From Trichocladium uniseriatum (lineage: Eukaryota; Ascomycota; Sordariomycetes; Sordariales; Chaetomiaceae): a stretch of DNA of 64,000 bases. The notes beneath the pieces were generated by a model that worked only from the letters and a program-made list of their open reading frames with translations, was not told where the DNA came from and did no database searches. This document shows, piece by piece, positions 1 through 10,769 of this stretch. The stretch covers positions 124,001-188,000 of the forward strand of contig WOUO01000036.1 of assembly GCA_017139535.1 (NCBI GenBank), in the 5' to 3' direction. Each line of letters opens with the position of its first letter. Within the stretch, counting starts at the first letter, position 1. A program made the position numbers and the translations under genes.

Positions 1-132
1 GAAGGAGGCGGTGAACTGGTTGTCCACTTCCTCGTCGTGGGCGGGGGAAGCGGCGGAGGGAGCGCTCGCGGACTGGCTGCCCAGCTCTGCGGCGGAGGCA
101 GTGGCAGCGGCGGACGACGAACCGGAAGACAT
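1..132 (-). CDS. 5' end of an unidentified gene, cut by the window edge
   Basis: On the minus strand an ATG at 132-130 opens 44 codons that run off the left edge without a stop. The peptide starts MSSGSSSAAATASAAELGSQ and stays rich in Ser and Ala before a more charged stretch with the residues HDEEVDNQF. That kind of low-complexity N-terminus is common in fungal proteins and points to no family. The start is chosen because it is the first ATG and codon usage is GC-rich from there on. No function can be assigned from this fragment. The sequence just upstream (133-200) would be its 5' leader. Confidence 0.5.
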   Translation of the reverse strand, partial: MSSGSSSAAATASAAELGSQSASAPSAASPAHDEEVDNQFTASF

Positions 133-1831
133 GGCGACGTCTTCTTGGGCGAGGAAGGAGAACAAGATTTGCTTCCGTAGAGAAAGTGACGAAAATGAGT
201 TGTTGTGGTGTTGTTCTCTTTTCCTACGATCAAGAGAGTGGATCGCTCCGCTGTGCTGGAGGAAAGGAGCAAGAAAACCACCGCGAATTTCCGTCTCAAG
301 CGGGTCCCTTCACTGCACTCCGCGTGGTTGGCCGCTCACAAGCGGAGAATTTGAAGCCGTTAATGTTATCGGCCGCAGTTGTCGACGAGGTTGGCTAGGG
401 GGCAAGCCGCATACTCGGGGGTTGTTGACTTCAGGGGTCAAGCCGCAGTGCGGCGAAGCCCGGCCACTGTCTACGGAGGCGGGTCCTTGCGGGTGCTCCA
501 GAGCATTATTCACAGTCTATAGGGGCTTGTCAGAACCCGTGTTAGCTGCACCAAGCGGAGCTTGTTAGACTCACCGAGGTGGACGTGAAGGCACCAGCAC
601 ACGCTGAGACTCGGGGATAACCGGCAATCGCTCAAGGTACACCCCCTGGGTAATTCAGGGGCGAAAGCCTCCTAACCTAGGAGGCTGAATCCCAATGTCA
701 GGGGCTCGCATCTGTTCTTGAGAAGACAATGCTACTCCTTCCTTCTGGTGCTTGCGGCGGAGAGAAATCTTGAATAATGGTCGTGAGCATGCAATGACTG
801 CCCATTATGACTTGGAGGGCGTGATAAGCCATCTATACATTACATTCTAAAACGCGTTAGCTTACTCAGAACCCGAGTTGCTAAGTTATTTGCTGTTCTT
901 TCTCAACTCGCAAAAAAATTGCATGGTGCTTTCTAAGGTGCCCATAATCGTGCACTGGGTGTACTGGCGCGGTAGCATTGCGCATAGAATCATGCACAGC
1001 ACTGCAGGACATAGAATCATGCACCCTGCACGTCACAATAGACGTTTTCTCCATACGGCAGCCACATATCTTGTTGAATGCCCGACGCCTGCAGGTGACT
1101 AAAGAGTGTAAGGTGTGGTCTGCCTTCTCAATCTGGGCTAAGCGCTGGTCCCCTTGCTTTGAGCAAACGGGTGCAAGGATCCCGTTCCGCCTACCTATCC
1201 TATGATACGCTGTTCGCTCCCCCCCACGGCGCTCGTAGTCCCCCATTTACCCTGGCACACCACCCTGCCAAGGGGAACGTTGCTCCTTTGAGAAGTCTGT
1301 AAGCTGGAGAAGCCTCCCGCGTTGCTTGTAATAGAGCGGTGACTCCTGAATAACGCAATTTACGTGGACCTACTATTGATTCAGTTCAGTTATATGTCTC
1401 TAGTAGTCGTAATGCACAGACTTGCTCGAATTGCACTTTCGCAGGACCTGTGCATATATATACATAAATACGTCCCTAACGAAAGCTGCAACTCAGCTAC
1501 TGGTTGCCTTTTGTCCTTTCCTATGCAGGAACCGTCTGAGCTTACCTGGCGGCTGCAGGTAACCGCCGGTTTCATCATCGTGTTCCTGGGCCCCGTTTAC
1601 ATTATGGTCATTAGTGTGGTCCTTTCGCGACAGCTCCGAACCACACCAATGGACCCTGTAGTCTATTACCATTTTGCTATCATCTTTGACATCCTTCGGC
1701 TAGTTCACGTCTTAGTTGTCGTTGTCACTATCATTGTTCTATTCGTCATTGCCCGACTCTCCTATAGAGCCAGTGGTTCCAACGGCTCCATAGCTCTTTC
1801 CGACTAGCCGAACCGGTCTTTAATCTTTTTC

Positions 1832-1864
1832 CAGGCCTCTTCGACTAGTAACCGTAGAGGCCTG
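1832..1864. repeat. Inverted repeat, 9-bp perfect stem
   Basis: CAGGCCTCT at 1832-1840 is the exact reverse complement of AGAGGCCTG at 1856-1864, with a 15-base loop. It lies about 40 bases before the tandem repeat. No gene end is recognisable on either side, so calling it a terminator is not supported. Confidence 0.6.
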
Positions 1865-1902
1865 CAGGTTCGGGGAGCTAATGTAGGGTAGGCTGTGTAG
1901 GT

Positions 1903-1970
1903 GGGGTCTAGGGTAGGCTAGTCGGGGTCTAGGATAGGCTAGTTGGGATCGGGGTCTAGGGTAGGCTAGT
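1903..1970. repeat. 20-bp tandem repeat, three copies
   Basis: The unit ggggtctagggtaggctagt occurs at 1903-1922, 1924-1943 (one mismatch) and 1951-1970, separated by 1 and 7 bases. A partial copy precedes it near 1884. It looks like a small, decaying minisatellite. Confidence 0.75.
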
Positions 1971-3037
1971 TAGGTTGGTAGGGCGTTGGGAGCGATGGCT
2001 CTTGATGTCGGTCTTCGAAGTCGGCTAGCCCCTTGTTAAAATAGAGGTCCAGTGGTCGTAAGTTATCTACACTACTAGCTAGAATAGTAGCGCTATTAAG
2101 GTTTACGATCATATTCTATAGAGTTGTAAACAAAAGAACGCGTCACCAAAACAAATATACGAACTACCTATAACATAAACACGAAATGCAACTATTCTAA
2201 GATTGACTCAATTACGCGCTCTAAGGATAGGCCGTCTTAGAGGGAGGATGAGTTGTTAAGGCACACTCAGAAGGGAATGGAGGGAAATCAAAGGAAAATG
2301 TCGATGTTAGCGTATCATTACGTCAACCACATTACTGCACATATATACAGGGACTGAGACCCCAATGGAGAAAGGATTTCTAATTCCTAAGGATCAGTCT
2401 CATTGAATTCAGGGGACATTCGCTAGCACTCTACTGCAGAATCATCACTGCTGTTATTGTCCTTAATTTACAAGTCGACATCTTCTTCAACGACTAAGAG
2501 GTCCCCTGACAGTACCTAGGCTTATAACCTATCAAAGAATGAGGTTATTTCAGTTAATTTCAAGACTGAACTATCCAGCTAGTAGGCTAGCTGATAGCTA
2601 GATATATGGATATAGTGATTCAAGTCGCCTGGAGCACCCCTGACGCCTTTGTACCTATACCTGTTGCTTGTGAACTCTGCCCTGGATTTCAGCAGTTTTG
2701 ACTCTTTCTACGACTGGCAGATATGTTCAAAGAAATCTGCTACATGTACCGTGTTCGGGTCATGGTTGTGGATCAGGCAAGTTGTCACATTCTTGAGGCC
2801 GGTCAATGAAATCTGATATCAATGACCTGTTCTACTCCAGCACGACAAGGGTGGAAGATTCTGGTCTCAAACAATCGGGACAATGATTAGAGAACAAAGC
2901 ATTGTCATGGACGGGTGCCTCACGATACCGATTTATAACTAAAGCCATTCACCCAAGTATGGACGTGCACATCATCCAGATTTGAACCCATCACACCTCC
3001 GATTCCAACATTCAACTTGAAGTTCCTTCAGCCCACA

Positions 3038-4355
3038 ATGGAGCACATCCGAGCCCAGATATCTCGCCTCTATGACTTGCGAGAAAACCATTCCGAGCAC
3101 TCGCCACCAGGCTTGACCTTCAAAGATCCAGGTCTCAAGTCCAAAGACACGAGCTTGCAGCATCCCAGGCCGTTCATGGCCGGCTTCTATGCGACCTCGT
3201 CGACTGTTGAGACCGAGCCGGTTGAGAACCCTTGGAAGGGCGGCAACCCCTTGGGCTCCGGCTTCAAGTTTGAAGAGGGAAAGAAGCCGCTCTCCTCATT
3301 GACCGTGGCTGCCGTGTCCTGCGACGGGGACAATCGGCGCATCCTGCTCCTAGACCACTCGGCCTTCTTCAAGCTGTTCGACGCAAGGGCGCTGGACGAC
3401 TACGCCCTCTACCTCTACCTCACCAACACCCCGGGGCCGCACTTCCTCGGCCAGACACCACTCGAAGACGGCGGCGCGGTTCTCAACTCCTACCTCAACA
3501 GCATCGACCACACCTTTATCTGGTCATACAACCCAAAGACGCACGAGACAAAGGCCATTGTGATCGGCGAGGTCCAGGTTCTAGCAAACATCGACCAGCT
3601 GCTTCAAGCGATGCGGACCCAAGAGAGTCTTCAACCCGCTGTACCTGGCTTTCCTCGCCTGCTCCCAGGGGTTCCTGACCACCTGGGAGTCTGACGCCGA
3701 CAACAAGCCCGGCGCACAGCCAACCACGCGAGAGAGAATCACGGAGTCAGACATCGACTCAACCGAGGAATTGGCCCGCCTCTTTGAAGAATGCACGCGG
3801 TACGCAAACTGCCAAAAGAACGGAGAGAGGTGTCTGATCGCCCTCCGAGCCATCCAGGACATTACCGATGAACTGGACCCCAGCAATACCAACTCCGTGT
3901 GGGGGGAGATTGAGCTAGACAAGTTACACGACACAGTCCAACACTCCACACGCGAGATCCAAGCAGCCGTCCCATTCTTCACCCGCCAAATCGCCAGCCG
4001 CATCGCCCACATCGAGAACCACATCCACTGGGCCAAGCTGAACCAGCGCATCACCACCAACCGCATGCGCCGCATCGAAGCGTGCCTCGCCAAGCGCGAC
4101 CGCAAGGCTATGGTGTCAATCGCCTTGACGGCGTTGGTGTTTCTGCCGGTCGCCTTCACGGCGGCCCTGTTGGCCATGCAGGCGGGGATGGGGAGGGTGA
4201 AGTCGGAGTCAGGCTGGGGGTTGGTTTGGAAGTTTGCGGTGCCGCTGATGGCGGTGGTGGTTCTGAATTTGTGTTGGGATGTGGTGGCGGGTTGTGGTCT
4301 CAGGCTGTTGGATTTGGATTTGGAGGGGTTGTTGGTGCTGGCGAAGACGACGTGA
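3038..4355 (+). pseudogene. CorA-like two-TM membrane protein, frameshifted
   Basis: The ATG at 3038 opens a frame coding MEHIRAQISRLYDLREN and onward for about 190 codons. Near 3615-3625 the homologous reading moves to another frame, which continues through the motifs NPLYLAFLACSQGFLTTW and LFEECTRY to a stop at 4353-4355. Removing one C from the CCC at 3618-3620 would join them; no GT...AG intron fits. The full product would be about 439 residues. Near its C-terminus are two hydrophobic helices (roughly residues 358-380 and 396-416), the layout of fungal CorA-like proteins. The GMN motif that normally follows the first CorA helix appears here as GMG. A role in metal-ion transport is inferred from family architecture only. 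The frameshift may be real decay or a base-calling error in a C run. Confidence 0.55.
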
Positions 4356-5092
4356 GTTTCACCCATTTCCCTTTGTCATCCCCAACTGCAGGATACTGCT
4401 GGTGTTGACTTGTTGGTGATATCTCTTCATTAGGTGGGCCAATTGCAGAGAGGGTATCAAGCCAACGACATGGAGGCTTGCAGATGTGTCGGAGTGAGTA
4501 TGGGAGTGACGGCCCGGGCACTGCATTTCCGCATCATGGTCGGGTAGATTCTGCGTGTCCAAGCCGTGGCTGCACTCAGCAGGAAATAGAAATCAGCAAA
4601 TTGTTTAGTTTTCCTTCCATGCGCGGCAAGCGGCAGACTGCCAAGTGATAGAGAGGGGAAGGCCTGAGTGGGGGGCTTTCGGGTGACCATGTGTCTGGTT
4701 GGTTCCAACCTCCATGTTCCAGTCTGTTTCCGCCTCTGACGCCATGGTAAGCGCCATGGGTATCCATAGTCGGTTCGGGATGCAGCCGTGGGAAGCGGTA
4801 GTCTCAATGCTGGGATGATCGGATGGCCCCCGATTCGCTCTTTGTCTCGGAACGCGTGTCCGTCCACTCAAGTTGCTCAATTCACTCATCGGATTATCCA
4901 ATTGTGGCTTGGTGTTGGTCCAGGCTGCATGCTGAGGAGTCAAGTACCTAAGGTAGGTAGAGAAGCCGAATAAGACTGGCTAAATCCCGAAAAAGAAAGT
5001 AGAAATCTGGGACTTGCTCTGCTCTCATCAGTCTCCCAAACAAACAATTACTAAACCGCGAACCTACCCCTGAATCCCATCCTCGTACCGAG
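4356..5092. other. Intergenic, no gene seen
   Basis: About 740 bases. Open frames here are short and overlap each other on both strands without a recognisable product. The final 100 bases would be the leader of the transcription factor gene. Nothing else stands out. Confidence 0.5.
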
Positions 5093-7479
5093 ATGGACCC
5101 AAGCGACAGACGGTCCTTGCCCCGGGCCCTTCTCCCCCGGCCCCAACAAAGCAGTGATGACGGTGAAACATCTCCCACTGAATCGGTTCAATCCAAGTTG
5201 CTTCCGCGCAAGACACACACGAGAAATGCTTGCGAGCTGTGTCGCCGGCGGAAGATCAAGGTTGGACTTTGCTCAATATTCGTCAATTGTAAATAGTAAA
5301 CCCATGGGCAGTAGCTGACAATTCCATAGTGCGACGGCAAACGCCCAGCCTGCTCTGGCTGCTTCGGCACCGGCGACAACTGCCAGTACCTCAGTGCTGA
5401 CCCTGAAGAATCGCGGTTGTCGGCTACGAAGCGTAAGCTTGACGAGGTTCAAGACCGACTGAACCGCCACGAGGAACTGTACTCCTTGATCAGGTCCCGG
5501 AGCTCCCATGAGGTCAACGAGATTGTCCGCCGACTCCGTACCGGGGACGATGTGGATTCTGTGCTGCGATACGTCAAAGACGGCGACCTTCTTTTGCAGC
5601 TTCAGCTCCGCCCGGAGGCCAGGCTACGCTACACGTTCCCCGACTTTGCAAACTGGCCCACTCTGTTCCGTGACCCTAATGACCCCTATCTGAAGACACA
5701 GCTGCTCGACTTTGACACAGCGCGGCCTCAGGCTGAAGATGCATCCAACACTCCCGCAGAGCATATCTACCAGATACCCTATCATGGAGCCCAGCTTGTC
5801 GACCCGCGCATCCGCTCCGTCAAGGCATCGACCTGGACTTCGGTAACCACGGATGACAACCTAGTGTCCAACCTCCTGGCCATCTACTTCCACCTTGAGT
5901 ATCCCAGAACGCGGCCCTTTCAGAAGGATTTGTTCTTGGACGACCTTGTGCGCGGGCGTACCAGGTTCTGCTCGTCTCTGCTCGTAAATACCATCCTCGC
6001 CAGTGCCGCGGTGAGACTTTCTCCATACCAAATGTCGCCCGACTGCTACTCACAACTCATCTAGCACGGCCTCACCAGCGACCCCCAGCGCGTCGAATTC
6101 TGGACTCCTCGCTCGCTCCCATATGCCTTCCTCGTCGAGGCCAAGAGGCTCTGGGACATCGAGATCATCGCCGAACCCAGGTTGGCGACGATCCAGGCTG
6201 CACACATTTTGGGCATGCGATATGCTGCTGATGGTGCCGATAAGATCGGGCTTCCGTTGATTACCAAGGCCCTGGATCTCGCGGAGAAAATGGAGCTCTT
6301 CACGCGGTTCGAAAAGTGCGATACCAAGATGAGTCTTGCGAGGGCATTTACCGCTTGGACTCTGTTCAGTTGGCAAGGGTCCGTACTCTCAGCCATCCAC
6401 ATTATTCATGTTAGCTGCCGGAACTAACAACTCGTGCCATTAGCATCACCAACTACTACCAGCTCCAGGTCTCGATGGTTCCCAAGCCGCCTGCCACACC
6501 TCTACCGGACTACGATGCTGCCCAAAAGTTCACGGGTGAAATATACCTAAAGTACCCTCTCCAGCCGAATCTCACACCAGTCCACCTCGGTGCTGCCTTT
6601 AGAGCCCAGACCGAACTCCACGTCTTCATGAACGAGATCAACAACGCCAGCTGTGCTGCTGGAGCGCCCGGGACTGCTCCGCCGTCAGTGCAGCAAGCCA
6701 TCGAGTTTTACGAGAGGCTGGAGCAATGGTACGCTGCTCTTCCCGAAGCGCTCCAGCCGGGCAAAGTCGCCATGCCTCACCACCTCCACATTCAGTGAGT
6801 ACTCCCTAGCCATTCCATGTACACTGAACTGTACATAGTAAGGCCTATTACTGAGCTAACCAACCGCAGCATGGAGTACTGCCTCGTCATCATCAACCTG
6901 CTCGCACCCTGGACCAGCGGGCCCCCCTCCACCGAAACACCAACAGTCAATGGCCAAACCCTCCATGACCTCGCCACCGTCGCCCGCGCCCGCCTCGAGA
7001 CCCTCATCCGCCTGTACTTCCTCCGCCACAGCTTCGACGCCCTCGACACCCTGCTCGTCATGTACCTCCTCCTCCTGGGCTCCATCTCGGTCCGCATCCT
7101 CGACAACACCACCACCACCCCCAACCAAAACCCCAACGCATCCACCTTCCTCCTCTGCGCCAAAGGCCTCCACGACCAGGGACGCAGCCACTACCTCGGC
7201 CTGCTCATGTTTGACATGCTCTCGGGCTTAGTCGACCCTGCCAACACGGCGCTGCGGGCCGACCTAGCACGGATTAGAGCTGAGTTTCAGGGGGTCGAGG
7301 TCAAGTCGGAGTATGTGCACATGCAGTGGCCTGTGTACTCGTGGGTGCACCCGGAGAATGAGACGATGGGGCGGTTGTTGGAGGCGGTGGAGGATTTGGA
7401 GATAGCTGGGGAGGGGGCAGGGGAGGAGAGTAGTGTTGGGGAGGTTGGGGGGAGGGAGGCGACGCCTATTACTGTGTAG
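5093..7479 (+). CDS. Zn(II)2Cys6 transcription factor with fungal TF domain
   Basis: Five exons are read: 5093-5260, 5330-6010, 6065-6378, 6444-6794 and 6870-7479. They join in frame to 707 residues. The zinc cluster spans the first intron: CELCRRRKIK in exon 1 is followed by CDGKRPACSGC at the start of exon 2, giving C-x2-C-x6-C-x6-C-x2-C-x6-C at about residues 49-76. A leucine-containing linker follows, then a middle homology region typical of fungal-specific transcription factors. Exons 4 and 5 join as HLHIHMEY, a familiar junction in this family. Introns are 54-76 nt with standard borders. The protein should act in the nucleus as a DNA-binding regulator. Its targets cannot be told from the sequence. 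The adjacent genes are not an obvious cluster. Confidence 0.9.
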
Positions 7480-8299
7480 GAGATATTACTATTTAGGTAG
7501 TTTGGGTTTTGAATTGGTTGATTGAGGGGTGTTGGTTTAGGGAGAGATAAGAGGGTATTGGATTCTTTGGTTACTGAATATGCTAGTCCTTGGTCTGCCA
7601 GCATGGGGACTGACGGTCGTTTAGGCTGCTATTGAACTGATGTTTTCTTTTTCTGAGAGTTGAACTCTGGAGCTTTGACGTGAATTGACCTCCTCGGGCG
7701 GTGATAAAAGTGTAACCGTGCGTATGTGATCATGACTATTATCGAAGGATGACACAGGGTCACATTTGCGCCTGTTGCTTACCTGGCTTCTCGCAGGGAC
7801 AATACTTAACCTTTTCTAGTACTTAATCCTTGTTTCCCTGCTCCGTTTTCACTCACCTTTGGAAGTTCAGGTGGCTTATGATAAGAAAAACCTCTCGTGC
7901 CCGTGCCTCAATAACCTTCTAACCTAAGGTGCAGATCAGTGATTCCTCGAGGTACGACTCCAGTTACACAAGAGGGCCATCTCCATCTCCGCGCCGATCA
8001 CGACAGCGACTGTGGGTGGTGCCTCCTATGCGGCGTCTCAGCTCGGCCGTTTGCTTGTGCAACAAACACTCGGCAATTTAGCGCTTGGATGCGCCATCCT
8101 GCCGAGGGAGAAAAGACGAATATGTATTGCGGATAGGTCATGGGGTTCCGAGTGCAGTCATATCACCATGGATCTCGCCATCTTCCACTTTACATGTCGA
8201 CTGCTTATCGATGGTACTTTATCACCCGTGGCTGCATAATATCCTAAACAGCTATAATATTCCAAGTACTGACAGGCCCTCCTTTTCCTGTATTCCAAT
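7480..8299. other. Intergenic, no gene seen
   Basis: About 820 bases between two plus-strand genes. It should contain the 3' end of the transcription factor mRNA and the promoter of the Kre9-domain gene. Only short overlapping open frames occur. Confidence 0.5.
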
Positions 8300-9370
8300 A
8301 TGATCCACAACATCGCGACATGGGCCATACTTGCCCAGTTCCAGCTCGCCAGAGCAGCAGTCACCTTCACCAACGACAACTACTACATTCGAGCCGGCGA
8401 GCCGTTCAAAATAACATGGGCAAACAACAAGGGGGCAGTGACCATATCGCTCATGTACGGGCCCGATGTGAACCTGCAGCCGGTCTTGGTCATTGTCTCG
8501 CGCTACAGAGGGAGCGAGCTCGTTTGGACGCCGCCGTTAGCGTTGCCGCCCAACTCGTACGAGCTTGAGATTCGTGATTCGGGAACCGTCGACTACTCGA
8601 AAATGTTCCAATATCTGGGGCCTGATGGAGATCGGGTTTTGTATTCAGGGGTAAGCCTCCTAGTAACTCTGCTTGCCTAAATTCAGTCCCTGGTTACCAC
8701 AGTGACTAACAAACCATCGACTTCTCCACAGACTGCCACCCTTTCAACCCTAACCTCCTCCGAGTCGTCAATTCGATTCTCCGAGCCGCCAATCTTCATT
8801 TCTTCGTCATCACAAACTCCCCAACCGCCCCCCTCCCCCTCCAACTCCCTCCTCACAACCGCAACCCCCTCCGCCTCAACCACGAGAACGATAGCCACCA
8901 CCACTCCGACAGAAACATCCACCACAGATGCAGCAAGCCTTCCACCCCGCGCAAAAGCAGCTCTCGCCACCGTCGGCACCCTCCTCCTCCTCGCCCTCCT
9001 CGCACTATTCGGCTACCTAGCCTACAGAAATCGGCGGCAGAAACGAGCTGGAGACTCGGATGGAACCAGTTCCGGTGGCTCCAAGCAGCAGCGGCAAGGG
9101 CAAGGGCAAAATCCAAAGTGGGATCAAGAGCCGGACCGGGTTCTTCAGAACCGGGATCTGGCTGGAGATCGGGTTGGGGATAAAGGTGCGCTGGTCAATA
9201 CTCCTAATACAACTACCTTCCCGACTAGTGGTACACTGAAAGTAGCACATGGGGCCAGTTGCACATGTGGTAAGAACTATGGTGGTGGTGTGATGTCCGG
9301 GAAGATGGCGGGTAGTATCAGGGCGACGGAGCTGGATTCGGAGAGGGAGAGGGCTGAGCTAGAGGGTTGA
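8300..9370 (+). CDS. Secreted Kre9/Knh1-domain protein with a single TM helix
   Basis: Two exons, 8300-8650 and 8732-9370, encode 329 residues. The first 20 residues form a signal peptide (MIHNIATWAILAQFQLARAA). Residues about 21-107 match the Kre9/Knh1 Ser-Thr-rich surface domain: the pattern Y-x-I-R-A-G-E-P-F-K-I-T-W, then VTISLMYGP, then WTPP...LPPNSYELEI. A Ser/Thr/Pro stretch follows (about 118-190). A hydrophobic helix lies at about 194-215 (LATVGTLLLLALLALFGYLA), followed by a basic stop-transfer patch and a polar tail of about 110 residues. Kre9-type domains occur in cell-wall and GPI-anchored proteins. Here a transmembrane helix replaces the GPI signal, as in wall-sensor-like proteins. 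A role at the plasma membrane facing the wall is inferred. Confidence 0.75.
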
Positions 9371-9640
9371 GCTAGAGGGCTGAGCTAGAGGCTGTGGGAC
9401 ATGTCGGACAAAAGGCTAGTAGGCGGCAAGTCGCAGTTGGCTATCGAGTTCGCTTATCCGATTGCCGCGGGGTTCATGACGTGAGCTCGATGCTGCCAGC
9501 AAGGGGGGCAGCAACTCGCAATGTCCACCTAGATTTTAGTGTCTAGAACCACTTGCTTCTGTCGGAGCGATTTTGTCAACAAATTTTGGACTACAGAATT
9601 ACTGCAGTTTATATCGCCAGGGGACTTCCCCACACCAACA

Positions 9641-10628
9641 ATGGACGCCTTTCGCGAGCACGAAACTTGGGCAGTCACGAGCGAGAATCCTGTCCTTGAT
9701 CACAGCCTAGTTTCAAGTCTCTTGCGCCCAGCTTCAAAATCACATCCTCCAACAGAAGAACAGCTGCACCCATGGCGTGTCGGCTATTCCCAACCCTTTG
9801 ATGTACCGTTGCTTCGAATATGGGACCAGCGTTCGGGAAGCCAACCAGACACCAACGACTGCTTAAAGTCGAGAGAGCCGCGTCAACGCCTCGACACTGC
9901 GGAATCTCGGAAGGTCTCCCTGGCTACGCACATCAATCACAGCAACTGGACTCCAACACCATTTATCTCGTTCACAACCTCGGCGACGGCGGCTCAAGAT
10001 CTGGCATATATGAGAGCAAGCCGACCCAACAGAGGTGCTCAACATCTCACGGCCATCGATCCTAATGTTCGCGTGGCAGCCGGTTTGCCCATTCTCGATC
10101 TTTCTGCCGAATTCAATCACTACAACATAGCAAGCCCATACGGAACGTCGAACCAATACTGCAAAGATCACTATCTCTGTCTATGGGAAGTCTCAGGAAG
10201 AGAAATTGTAGGACATTGGAACTGGGACGACCTCGCCGTGCATTGGAATTGGTATGATGAAATTGTCATGCCCGCTTTCAGGAAGTTTCGGAGCGAAGTT
10301 GTGTCCAAATCCCTAAGGAACGAGTCATCGGACTTGTCAACTGCAATGGGCAAGCTTTCTCGTAGGTTGGCAATCTCGCAACGTCAGAACACTCTCAAAG
10401 CTGACCGAGTCAGTTACAAGCGACCTATCCGGCCTGGACTGTCAATATGCTGAAGATTCGGACATCCCAAGGGAAGGTTTGGCCAGTGATTCCGAACCTG
10501 AATGCGGCTGGGATGAATATGGCTGCGATGAATATGGCTGCGATGAATATGGCTGTGACAAAGATGATGAAGTTGAGGAGGCAAATGCTTCTGATAATAT
10601 CATCAAGATCATCGAGGGGGACTGGTGA
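9641..10628 (+). CDS. DUF7587-like fungal protein with repetitive acidic Cys tail
   Basis: The ATG at 9641 opens exon 1 (9641-10361). A 52-nt intron (GTAGGT donor, CTGAC branch, CAG acceptor, 10362-10413) joins it in frame to exon 2 (10414-10628), giving 311 residues. Conserved-looking blocks include TPFISFTTSATAAQDLAYMR, RGAQHLTAIDPNVRVAAGLP, DHYLCLWEVSGREIVGHWNW and WYDEIVMPAF, which I associate with fungal DUF7587 proteins. That family name is from memory and its biochemical role is unknown to me. The C-terminus is acidic and carries three copies of DEYGC encoded by a 15-bp repeat, ending IIKIIEGDW. Without the intron the protein would stop at 10453 and lose this tail. The matching frame and splice signals favour the spliced model. 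Confidence 0.65.
10512..10556 (+). repeat. In-frame 15-bp tandem repeat, three copies
   Basis: The unit gatgaatatggctgc lies at 10512-10526 and 10527-10541, with a third copy at 10542-10556 that differs only in its last base. Each copy encodes DEYGC in the tail of the DUF7587-like protein. The near identity of the copies suggests recent slippage or strong constraint. Confidence 0.85.
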
Positions 10629-10769
10629 TGCACGTTAAATGCGCAGCAGGAGCCTTCATTTCCGTAGCCTTCAGAGGGGCATCTTCTGTATACCAGTCAC
10701 TGCAGTTTCGGACACATACTTTACGTCATCCTTGTGATCTGATTGCCTACTCTATTAGCTGGGGTGCCG

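Larger units (their letters stand above)
133..3037. other. Gene-poor region with repeats, no convincing gene
   Basis: About 2.9 kb without a gene I can defend. From about 800 on it is richer in A+T than the flanking genes. A 147-codon open stretch at 1364-1807 has hydrophobic segments, but it lacks an ATG start and resembles nothing I know. The region holds a hairpin (1832-1864) and a short tandem repeat (1903-1970), both listed separately. The last few hundred bases would carry the promoter of the CorA-like gene. Confidence 0.5.

Noticed and set aside
1364..1807. 147-codon open frame with hydrophobic segments
   Set aside because: It has no ATG start, no recognisable family and lies in a repeat-bearing gene desert; the hydrophobicity can come from T-rich codons.
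9371..9640. Upstream extension of the DUF7587-like protein to a non-ATG codon near 9539
   Set aside because: The frame is open but begins without ATG; the first ATG at 9641 has a good context and keeps the recognisable domain.
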